DNA from: Pleodorina starrii
Taxonomy: Eukaryota > Chlorophyta > Chlorophyceae > Chlamydomonadales > Volvocaceae
Assembly (NCBI GenBank): GCA_030267565.1
Contig: BRXU01000007.1
Coordinates: forward strand, 2,728,001-2,792,000
Direction of reading: 5' to 3'
Length of the DNA: 64,000 nucleotides
Position 1 is the stretch's first letter; every line of letters begins with the position of its first letter. Of the stretch, positions 49,208 through 58,640 are shown piece by piece. Position numbers and translations under genes: made by a program. A model generated the notes under the pieces. That model saw only the letters and a list, made by a program, of their open reading frames with translations, ran no database searches and had not been told where the DNA came from.

Positions 49208-50986
49208 TCGTGCCCAGGGCTGTACCCGGCAGACAGGCAGGCGGGCAGTGCCCAGGGCTGTACCCGGCAGACAGGCAGGCAGGCAGGTCGTGCCCAGGGC
49301 TGTACCCGGGGGGTCTCCAGCGCCAGAGCCGCAGGTCACACGGACCTGGGCGCCAGGAGAGGCTCAGACAAGGGCCCGGGATCAGGGAGCCCTCAAAAGG
49401 CAGGGGCTCCACAGGGAGGGGCCACCAAGGCTCAGCAAGAAAGCACCCCTCACCCTCAGCCTCACCCCCACCCCCACCCCCACCTGCAATCGGTCCAGAT
49501 CCACCGAGTCGGTGACGGGCACCACCACCGCCCGGAAGTAGGGCCGCGTCTGGGCCAGGGACTTGACCGCCACACGCCCCTCCGCCTGCACGCGCAGCAG
49601 CACGCCGCGATCCGTCTGCTTCACATCGATGACCTGCGGGGTGTGTGTGTGTGTGTGGGTGTGTTGGGGTGGGTGCGCACACGAGGAGGGGAGGAGGAGG
49701 ACGGGGGGAGGGGGAGGAGGGAGGAGGGAGGTGAAGGAAGCAGGGGGTGGAACGAGGGATAAGGGGAGGAAGCGGAGGGAGGGGCATTGCCCGGGGAGGC
49801 GGCTGGTTGGGGCTTTCCGGAGGGCAGCCGTGAGGATTTTGGAAAGGGCGGGCCGGCAACGCAAACGTTGCCGGCGTGAGAGAACGGTGGGCCGGGCAGG
49901 CCGCGAGGCTGATGAGAATTGCCAGACACCTGGGCCACCTACCTACGTCGGGCGGAGGGCACCTTCAGACCTCAAAAGACGCACCGACCCCACACCGACC
50001 CCACACCGGCCCCACACCGGCCCCACCTCGACCCCACACCGACCCCACCTTGACGATGGTGGACAAATGGAATACGAAGCCGCCCGCCTCGAATGCCCCC
50101 AGGCGGTCGGTGGCGGTTGGGTCGCCGGGGAGCGAGTTCGTTGGCTCAACCGCCGAGTGGACGAGCATCTGGTGCGGCGAGCTGAGCAGCTCCTCGAGCA
50201 GCAGCATGTAGCTGCTGTTGTCGTACAGCCGGAGGACCTTGCAGCTGCCTGTTGTTGACGAGAGAGGAGCGAGCCGGGACGACGGTGGGGGCAGGGGCCA
50301 GGGGAGGAGGGACGGAGGTGGGGGTTTGGGTTTGGGTGCCGGGGTTCGGGAGCCAGCAGGGGGAGGTTGCGCGCATGGCTGGCCCCAGCTCGGCGCCTGG
50401 GCGGGAAAGGGACTGCCCGCGGCTGGCCACGTCTGCGGGCTTGCAACCAACCCTCCCACCAGCCACTGCCGCTGAATCATTGAAGCCGCCAAGCAAGCCA
50501 TGTGGCCACGTCGGGCGGTCAACGTGCGTCGCTGAGGGCCAGTAGCGCGAGATTTTGAAGCCTTTAAAGCATGACGGCGTCAGGGGAAACGATTCGCGGC
50601 CTTTGGTTCGTGTTACGGCTTCCTGAATCAGGTGACGTGAGCCTAAGAACTGAACCGAACAGAGCGCCAGGCGCTTGGGAGCGTTATGGGGCCGGGTAGG
50701 CAGCGGAGGGGCTCACCGGGGGGAAGCACCTCTTTCGTCGTGAAGGGCAGCAGCGGCAGCGCCGCGGGGAAGCGCACGGCTGCGGGGAGGGGATCGATGC
50801 GCGGGGTAAGCTGACGTGGGAGACTGCCGGGTAGATGTGCGCGGGACGCAGGGCCTCACCCTGGCATACGACAGCCCGTTGAGACCGGGATCTTGCATGC
50901 AGTTTGGAGATTGTCGCTATTGGCATCTTTCGCGCCACAACGCAGGACCTGCCGCGCAGGGCCTGCGACCCCACCGCGGCCCTCAT
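46813..50986 (-). CDS. Lon N-terminal (PUA-like) domain protein, probably plastid-targeted
   Basis: Minus-strand exons: 50986-50860, 50779-50717, 50248-50049, 49633-49484, 48952-48896, 48570-48503, 48283-47815, 47355-47308, 46914-46813, giving 427 residues in phase. The first 42 residues (MRAAVGSQALRGRSCVVARK and on) are basic with no acidic residues until the domain, like a chloroplast transit peptide. Residues about 43-180 form a Lon-N domain: FPAALPLLPF...EVLPPG, then MLLLEELLSS, then IVKVIDVKQTDRGVLLRVQAEGR (two motifs) and RPYFRAVVVPV. In Lon proteases this domain binds substrates. Here no AAA+ ATPase or Ser/Lys protease domain follows; a helical stretch (CASVERLRGLMKDVQNLAAK) and a disordered region end in a short coiled coil. 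Similar stand-alone Lon-N proteins exist in plants; the function is not established. Confidence 0.85.
48999..49310. repeat. 38-base minisatellite in a Lon-N gene intron
   Basis: About eight units of GTCGTGCCCAGGGCTGTACC followed by CGG and (CAGG)n. Spacing is 38 bases for the first copies (starts near 49023, 49061, 49099, 49137). One copy has an expanded CAGG run (about 49160-49206) and later copies carry CAGA variants. It lies entirely within the intron 49483-48953. Confidence 0.9.
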
Positions 50987-51562
50987 CGCGACCTAGGATA
51001 TGAAGACCGGGCAGAAAGCCTCTGACGAGATTCCGCTTGTGCTTTGGTCGCTTTAGGAAAAATTGTCAGCGTTGTAAACGTTCTTGTCAACACAGATTAT
51101 ACGGATAAGGTGACGGGCAAAACCCTGACCAAGAATGCAAGCTGCCTCTATGTGCGCAGAACAAGGGCGAGAAATTAAAGTAGAGCATGTAACGTTTATT
51201 CACGAGGGTTTGTCCAGCTGGCCGAAACAGTGCTATTGAAACCGGGCTTGCAACGACCACTAACGACCTCGCCTGTTGAGACCTCTTCTTATGCACAGAC
51301 CCGCGCAACATTTTGCCCGAGAAAATGCCTCATAGAGATGATTCTCAATGTTTGCAACATTGCCGCACCGCAATGCACGTGTTTTGAGGGCATTCACTAT
51401 CTTTCCGAGGTTATGATAGCTAGGGTGAGCAAGTGTGGCTGGAAGAGCAAATGCTCAAGAGCATAATGTATGTACACGTCGCCTGACATCCATCATGAAA
51501 ATATTAGTGGAATAAGGTAGCTTGTAAACCGGGTTTCCCTCGACTGAGCGGCGGCGGGAGTT
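50987..51562. promoter_or_regulatory. Head-to-head intergenic region between Lon-N and METTL21-type genes
   Basis: These 576 bases separate two divergent start codons and are much richer in A+T than the flanking genes. No clear TATA box and no supported ORF. A shared promoter is inferred from orientation and spacing only. Confidence 0.45.
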
Positions 51563-54201
51563 ATGGCATCCTGCGAAGCGGAGGCACGAGGCGCCGAGAC
51601 CGCGTCTGGAGTTGCAGTGAATGACTGTGGCAGAGGTTTGGTAAGCGACAACAATGGCGCCCAGCGACGGTTGGCCGAGGAGCAGGCAGCGGAATCGCTG
51701 CACGACGGGGAGGATGAGGAGGTCGGGCCCAAGGACTGGCAGCGCTTCTACATGGGATACCACCAGGTTGGTTGGAACGGAGCAGTTTGGATTCAAGCAA
51801 CTCACGTTCGCAGCGCTCTATGCCCTCGCTCGCGCGTCAACCACCAGTCCCAACCGCCAGGGTAACTGTACATGGGTCGTACAAGCCCTGCCCAGGGCGG
51901 CCTCTGAGGCCGCCTGCGGCAACGCTTCCAGCCGCGTACTTTTCCGCACCCAGCTCTCCAGATTGCGTACTTGCCCTCACAACTTCTCGCCGTCAATTTC
52001 TCACTGCAAACCGTCCGCCGCAGCGCTTCGTGGAGAACTGCGTTTTGGAGCTGCAGGGTGGCCGGCTGCGGGTCAGCCTGGCTCAGGCCCCCAGCGCCAA
52101 AGTCGCGGCCAAGAAGGCGGCCGAGGGCCGTAGCGGGAAGGGAGGGCAGCAGCAACAGCGCGGCCAGCAGCTGGACAAGGCGTCTGATCCCGCGCTGACG
52201 GGTGGGTGGCTGGCTGGGTGGCTGACTCGTTGAACCGAGAGAGCAATGAGTCGATATGTGCGCAAAAGAAGGCCACAAGGGCTGACACGGGAGGCACAGG
52301 TTTACAATGGGAGTCAACCAGCCCTATATGCCCACGCCGACGCCACGGCACTCCGTATCCTCCCGTGTTCCCGCCGGGTCGCTCCCCGTCCGCTTCCTCA
52401 TCGCCCAACCTGACACGCCCCTCTCCTCCCCGCCCCCGCCCCCGCCCCCGCCAGAGCAGGCACGACGGTGTGGGATGGCGCCGTGGTGCTCTCCCACTAC
52501 CTGACCGAGACGTCCGTACTCGTACGACCAGCCGACTTGCCGTACGCGTACAGCGGCGGGCGCCTGCCCAACGTGTTGGAGCTGGGGGCAGGTGCGCTCC
52601 GCCTGCCACCGCCTGCCCCCGCGTGACCTGGGAACCTGGACATAGACACCTGGGCCGACCCGTGGGTCAATGGATGGCTCGCTCCCTGGAGCGACGCCAC
52701 GATAGCGCCCACCATGCCCCAGCGGCTCAACCCCGCTCTCCTCTTAACCAACCGTTCTCTCGAAGTCCCGGCTTCTCTCGCACTCCTACGGCGGAAAGAA
52801 ACGGCGCCAGCAGCCAGCCCCGCCAACCCGCCTCACGGCCAAATCGGCCGCAGTCTCTTTCGCGTTTTCGCCTCAGGCAGTCACTTTTACCCTCTCACTA
52901 GGCGCCGTAGGCGCCGTAGGCAGTGCCGGTGATATGCTTCCCCGGTCCCTCCACCGCCACCTCCCTCCGCGGCCCTCGTCCCGCAGGCACCGGCGCCGTG
53001 TCGCTCGCGCTCGCGGCCAGCCGTGCCGCCGCCAGCGTCACCATCACTGATCTGGCTGATCTGCTGCCCCACCTGCGACTCAACGTGGCGCGCAACGCGG
53101 CGCTGCTGCAGCCGGGCCGGGTGCCCCTGCAGCTGCAGCCGCTGCGGTGGGGGCCCGAGGGGGAGGCGGATGTGCAGGTGAGGGGGCAGGGGAGGGGCAT
53201 GGACGGGATACCTAAGAGCGGGCAAGAGGGCGGGACGAGGAAGGGGGAGACGGGCGAGTTCCTTGGCGAGTATTACCGGTCGGGTCGAGTGCGGTGCGGA
53301 GTGAGCGCTGCAGGGGGCAGGAAGATGACACAGCACGTGCGGGGCTGCGGGCCCAGGCGCCGGCCCTCCTGCGGTTCCCTGCGGATCTCAGCCCAGTCCA
53401 GCCCAGAGGAGCCGAGTGCGGCCGCCCCCACCCTCTATGCCATGCAGCGGACGTCGCAACTCGCAACCCACCCACCCACCCACCCCCCCCCACACACACA
53501 CACACCACGTCCTGCCAGGGCCTTACACACCTCACCCCGCCTGCCTGCTTCCCGCAACACCCCTACACCCCTTCCACACACACGCCCACACACGCCCCCT
53601 CAGCATCGCTGCGCAGCATCTCCAGCCTCACCCAAACCCCACCCTCGCATCGCTCTCCTCACTGCGGCTCCCCTCTCCCTCCCACTCCGGCTCCCTCGCC
53701 CCTCGCCCCGCTGTCGCGCAGAGCCTGGCCCCCGTGCGACCGCCCTATGACGTCATCGTGGGCTCTGACCTGATCTACTATTCGTACAACCCCGAGACGC
53801 CCCACAGCCGACTGCTGCTGTGGACGCTGCGCCGGCTGTGCGGCCCACACAGCGCCGTGTTTCTGTCCCTGTCGCTCCACCACAACCCGGAGGAGGTGGA
53901 GCGCTTCCTGCGCTGGGCGGAGGAGGGCGACGACGGCTTTCACGTGCTGCGCCTGCGGCGCTCCATACCGCCCGAGTGGCGCGTGCCGGACGTGCTGGTG
54001 GCAAGGCTAACGCCGAAATGGACGGCGGCGGCGCCGGCGGCGCCGGCGGCTGCCGCCGACGGCGGCGACCTGAGTGGTGTCAGTGGTGATGGTGATGGTG
54101 GTGGCAGTGGTGGTGGCAGTGGTGATGGTGGTGGTGGTGGTGGGGATTCGGGGGCGGCCGCAGGAACGGAGGATGGTGAGGCCGGGCCGGGTGCTGTGTA
54201 G
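51563..54201 (+). CDS. METTL21-type (Methyltransf_16) protein lysine methyltransferase
   Basis: Exons: 51563-51766, 52024-52201, 52460-52591, 52987-53177, 53722-54201, giving 394 residues in phase. SAM-binding motif I is VLELGAGTGAVSLALAA, with the acidic post-I residue in VTITDLADLLPHL. The family's entry motif is TTVWDGAVVLSHYL. The catalytic-region motif reads YDVIVGSDLIYYSYNPE, containing the DxxY element typical of METTL21/EEF-KMT enzymes. These use S-adenosylmethionine to methylate lysines on non-histone proteins such as elongation factors and chaperones. The substrate here cannot be told. The N-terminal 120 residues are extra, acidic then Lys/Gln-rich. The C-terminal 50 residues are Ala/Gly/Asp repeats encoded by GGTGAT-type simple sequence. 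Confidence 0.87.
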
Positions 54202-54389
54202 GTCTGCGTGGATGGGTAGGTACTGGGTTGGTGGTTGGGGAGGTTGGGGAGGGAAGGGCGCGGCAGCGGCCAGGCGGCGGCAAGGTGGCGGCTGGCAACG
54301 AGCGCGTGTCGCGGTGGTGTTCCTGCCAGATGGAGCGGCGCAGTGGGGACTGGAGTCCAGGGAGCAATGCTGAGTGCTGCTCTTGACAG

Positions 54390-54520
54390 CCGGCGTGCGT
54401 GCGTGAGTGCGTGAGTGGGTGGGTGCGTGCGTGCGTGAGTGGGTGCGTGAGTGAGTGCGTGAGTGAGTGCGTGCGTGAGTGAGTGCGTGAGTGAGTGCGT
54501 GAGTGGGTGCGTGCGCGGCA
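54390..54520 (+). repeat. GTGA/GTGC tetranucleotide-based minisatellite
   Basis: Tandem GTGCGTGAGTGAGTGCGTGA-type units start about 190 bases after the methyltransferase stop codon. The opposite strand reads as Leu/Thr/His/Ala repeats. Confidence 0.85.
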
Positions 54521-55889
54521 GTATGTGTGGTACCCAGAAGGGGGAGGCCATATTGCACTGCCGTACCGTGCTATGTGCCCGATTCAGGCCTTTGCCTAGT
54601 AACGTCTTTGTTTCATGTGGTCGGGATGCGGCTCTGTGGACGACGGCCTGTGGTGCATGTGGAACACCCGGAGGGACAATTGCTGCGAGCGTGGCCGTCA
54701 GGGAAAGCGATCCTGCTCGACAGGCACCTGTACCGGCAAGCCTTAATGTCCTCTGCCGTGAGGCCTCGCAACCTTGTTTTTCCGTGTTATTACTTAATTG
54801 ATGTGTTGCGAATGAGCCATCTACTTTACCATATTCAGCTACGGCTCGTCGGACCCTTTCCGATGGTCGACTCCGATGGTTATCTGTTCGCATCTGGTCC
54901 CATCCGTACAGTCTGTTGCCATCCAGGCCTGTGGATGTATCGCGTCCGAGAGCTGATAGCGACACGCCGACTTCGCCGCTGCTGCCGGCAAGACAGGGCA
55001 ATACGCCAACACCGACCATGGGGGAATCCTTATCACCGCTGGTGGATGCGGGGCTATGGTCTGCCAAAGAGCTTGGGCTGTTGTGTCTCTGATTTGCTGG
55101 GCCCCCTGGTGGAATGCTGTCGGCATGTCGGGGTTGTGTGTTCCACCGCCGTGAAGCACGGGAGCTTGATGGGACCGGGTTTGAAAGATCGCGCACCTGC
55201 AACCCAACGACCTATCAACGACCCAACGCAGTCCAGGGAGGCCTTCCTTGTACACATACATCTACACTGTCCAATGGTTTAGTATCGATCGATATGGAAA
55301 GGGTAGCCTCATCGCGGCATCGGATATCAGCGCCACGCAGCCGCCCTTACCATCTGCTGACCTCGGCATCCGCGCGCGCCTCCACCAAGCCGATCAGTCG
55401 CGCCCACGGCCTGCAACGCCCGGCTGCCTTCTGCGGCCTCCACGCACCGCACCGGGGCAGCCGTGTCGGCCGTAGCGGTGAGTCCTGTTGACACGCTGAG
55501 CGGCACCCCCGATGTGGCGGCACTCCCGATGTGGCAGGAGGCAGGTTTGCGCGTTTCTGCGACACTTGCGTGGCGGTGGCGGTGGCGCAACCCGCCGCCT
55601 TCGTATTACCCCGCGGGCGGTGTGCGCCCTGGGCTTCGGGTGTGGTGAAGGGGCCCGTGCTGTGGGGGCGGCCTCGGTGTTGTTTTGGACCCACTGGCTT
55701 CTCCACGTCCGCCCCGCCCACCTCCAGTTTCCTTGAGTGGGCGTTAAACCGTGGATGTAATCTTGGACCCACCGGCAATCGCCGGCGCTGCCGAAATTGC
55801 CTTGTGGCAAAGCGCGTTCGAAGGCGGCAGCTCTCTTCACCAGACAACGTGCGTGCTTTACCGCCCCTTCAACCACGCGCGCGGTCAAT
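54521..55889. other. Intergenic with a long minus-strand open frame
   Basis: No recognised gene. From 55202 to about 54540 one minus-strand frame is free of stops and uses codons unlike nearby genes (AGA, TTA, ATA). It then runs into the GTGA minisatellite and the antisense of the methyltransferase exon. It could be a relic of a mobile element. Confidence 0.35.
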
Positions 55890-55900
55890 AACTATATATG
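55890..55900 (+). promoter_or_regulatory. TATA-like element upstream of the LysM gene
   Basis: ACTATATATG lies about 30 bases before the ATG at 55927. That spacing would suit a transcription start very near the first ATG, or use of the later in-frame ATG codons at 55948 or 55975. Prediction from sequence only. Confidence 0.35.
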
Positions 55901-55926
55901 TGTTCTGATCCCAACTTTGCCTGTCC

Positions 55927-56788
55927 ATGTTCCTTCTGATAACGCAGCCGATGCTCTCGCCCGCGCGCTTCAAAATGGCTGCTCCTACCGCCACCGCCAC
56001 CGCCGCCAGCACCGCCGCCGCCAGTACCGCCCGTCGCCTCCGAGCGCTGCTGCTGTGCGCTACGCTGGCGCTCTGCGCCCTGACCCCGCCCGCCCTGGCC
56101 GACTGCCCCGACGTCGACGTCCGCTGCCGCATCGCGCTCAGCAACGTCGCCAGCAACGTCGTCTCCTCCGGCTGCTCCGGCGGGGTCACCGGCAGCGGCG
56201 GCACGGACGGCGCCAGCGTGTCAATCAACGGCGAGTGCTACCAGACCGAGACGGACTCCAACAATGTCGTGTTTGCGATCGCCGGCACCACCACCATCGG
56301 CCAGTGCTTCGACCTCTTCAATGGTGGCTGTCGGGCGGAGAACTGCCCCGGAAACACGCCGTCCACGCGCTGCAACGAGCGGTTGGAAACCTGCTCCGTG
56401 CCCACCGGCAGTGGATGCTCGTCCAGCTACAAGGTACAGCGGATCCAGCTGCCTGTCGAGTCACGAGCGCCAACTCGCAGGCCGTGTCCCATTTGCCCTA
56501 CCAATTCCTGGACAGACCCTCCCGAACCCCAATCAACGTGCAACCTTTGGCCTCATGTCCCTCCCCTCGTTACTTGACATCCTCAACCCTTCCCCCCCCC
56601 CACACACACACGCGCAGGTGCAGCCCGGCGACACCGCCTGGAACATCGCCACCGCCGCCGGCATCAGCCTGGACGCGATGCAGGCCGCCAACCCGGGCGT
56701 CAACTTGGAGCTGATCCAGCCGAACCAGCAGCTGTGCCTTCGCAATGAGGTGAAGCTCACCCCCATGTGCGAGGGTCTGGTTCTGTAA
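55927..56788 (+). CDS. Secreted single-LysM protein
   Basis: Two exons, 55927-56433 and 56618-56788, give 225 residues from the first ATG. In-frame ATGs at 55948 and 55975 are alternative starts. After an Ala/Thr-rich basic stretch there is a signal peptide (ALLLCATLALCALTPPALA). A Cys-rich region of about 110 residues follows (DCPDVDVRCRIAL, GECYQTETDSNN, CFDLFNGGCRAENCPGN). The splice joins SSSYK to a LysM domain: VQPGDTAWNIATAAGISLDA, ANPGVN, LIQPNQQLCL. LysM binds N-acetylglucosamine polymers such as chitin or peptidoglycan. In green algae such proteins are extracellular or wall-linked; no enzyme domain is present here. A TGTAA word, the usual green-algal poly(A) signal, occurs near 57127. 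Confidence 0.88.
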
Positions 56789-58640
56789 GGGAAGACATTA
56801 AGAGGCGCTGGCTATTGCGGGCGATCGAGCTCACTGAGGGCCCTGTGCGAGGGTGGCATACCGTGCTGAAGCACTGTCGTGGTTATTTTTCAGTCGAGGC
56901 TGCCTCAAACGCCGTTTGCTAGCTTGCTCGGATGTGAACTGTGAACCTCGGCGACGCTGTCAGCTTGGCTTCGCAGAATAATAAAGCCGGACACGGCAGC
57001 AGCAGCCGCTATTTGCAGGTTGGAGAAGACTCGTGAGTCGCGACTCGCGCGTGGTGGTGGTCAGGTGTGGTTGGTTGGTTGTTTGATTGGTTGGGTTGGT
57101 TGGTTCGGCGCATGTTCTGCTTTGCGTTGTAATTTCCCCGCCGACTCTCTGGCGATTGTTGCGGTTTTTGCTGTTGTTGTTGAAAAGTGGGGCTTCACCG
57201 GTGTGCCGGGCCTCGAGGTAACACAGAGGCTAGGGTTGCACACACACAGCCAAGCCAGGTCTGCCGTTACGGTGTTTCTCGTGCCGTGCCACGCCACGAC
57301 TCCTTCCTCGCGGACAGAGCCCACGTAGGCAGGCAGCACGTAGGCACGCGCCCAGCCACCCTTGCTGCGGGCGCTGCGGCCGACGGGCTGCGTCTCAAAA
57401 CCCAACCCGAAAGAAGAGAGGACGGGCTGCGATGTCACGCAATCACCCTGTCCGCAGCCTACGTCCCCAAACGCCGCCGCCCTTGCAGAACGCATCCCCA
57501 CGCTACAAGGCCGACAAACCGCATATGCACACCATCGCGCCATGGGCACAAGCCACACTACTCGAAAGAAATATATATAAGGAAAAACAGGTCTTAGACC
57601 TGTAGTGCACTTTAAAGCCGGGCCCTCAAGTGCCCAGGAGCCGGGAGGGGGCTGCGAACCTGGTAGCCACTCCACGGACAGGTTGCCACTCCGGAGCCCT
57701 GGGACTCCCATCCGGCCCCACAAGACGATGCCATGCTCTCCCATCTCCTCCGTGCGGCATCACGCGCAGCCTGCCAAAGCAGAGCCGATGCCACCTTCCC
57801 CCGGAGGCGAGAGCGCAGGAGGAGGGGTCTGCCAAAACCAGCTTGCCCGCTACGGCCTACGAACGTATCAAGTGAAGTTCTATTGACTAGACATGGGCGA
57901 AGGAGGCAGGCGGGCCGACGAAGGGAGGTCTCGCCGTGTTGCAGCGAATAGCCCGCGCCGCCCCCATCCAGCCGCCGCCCCCAGCGCACTTCGTCCCTGC
58001 CCTCGAATACACGGCGCGCCGCGCACACACCACGCGCCTGCCGCAACCACCCCGAATCGCGGGGAAGGTGCGGCTGTCCGACTAAGTTCCTAGGTGGAAC
58101 ACTAGCGCGCTAGGTCCTCAAGTTGAGTCGCTGTGACAGTCATTTGTGCCATGCTGCCTGCCGAGTTCCACCCACTCCACACAGGAGCTGCTGCCACGCT
58201 GCGCCAACTCGCGAGCTCACACCACACCACACACTCACTACATCGCACAACACACTCACTACACCGCAACACACACTCACTACACCGCAACACACACTCA
58301 CTACACCACACCACACAGACACACATACCAGTGTGAGCATGTGTGCGTATCACGCCTGGTTGCGTTTTCCTCCCGTCGCGCCCTCTCCTGGCCGTCTTCC
58401 GCTGCAGTACACCGCCCGCTGGCCTCCCCTCCGAACGACTCTTCCAGACCCTCACAAGCCGCTCACCACCGTCACCACCACAGGCATCACGACTGCTGCT
58501 ACACCGAATGAACGCCACCTCCGTAGCAACATCACACCCGGCACAAATAAAATAACACGCGCGCGCTCTCCACTCGCTTCCACCTTCGCTACAGTTGCAG
58601 CCCGGCCCCCGGCTGCAACTGCCCGCGGAGGTGAAACCGC
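56789..58640. other. Convergent intergenic region between LysM and MGCGAS genes
   Basis: It should hold both 3' UTRs. A TGTAA word lies near 57127 (plus strand). ATATATATAA at 57571-57580 looks like a TATA box, but no supported gene follows it. The ORFs here have no domain or splice support. Confidence 0.45.
58205..58330. repeat. CACTACACCGCAACACA minisatellite
   Basis: About five imperfect units of roughly 21 bases (CACTACACCGCAACACACACT) in tandem, downstream of the MGCGAS gene. Confidence 0.85.

Noticed and set aside
49000..49310. Repeat-encoded Arg/Gln/Ala/Gly peptides on the plus strand as a gene
   Set aside because: All frames are open because the 38-base unit lacks stops; the array lies inside an intron of the opposite-strand gene.
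57571..57580. Promoter of a gene in 57600-58100
   Set aside because: A TATA-like word is present, but no downstream ORF has domain or splice support and the region is the expected 3' zone of two convergent genes.
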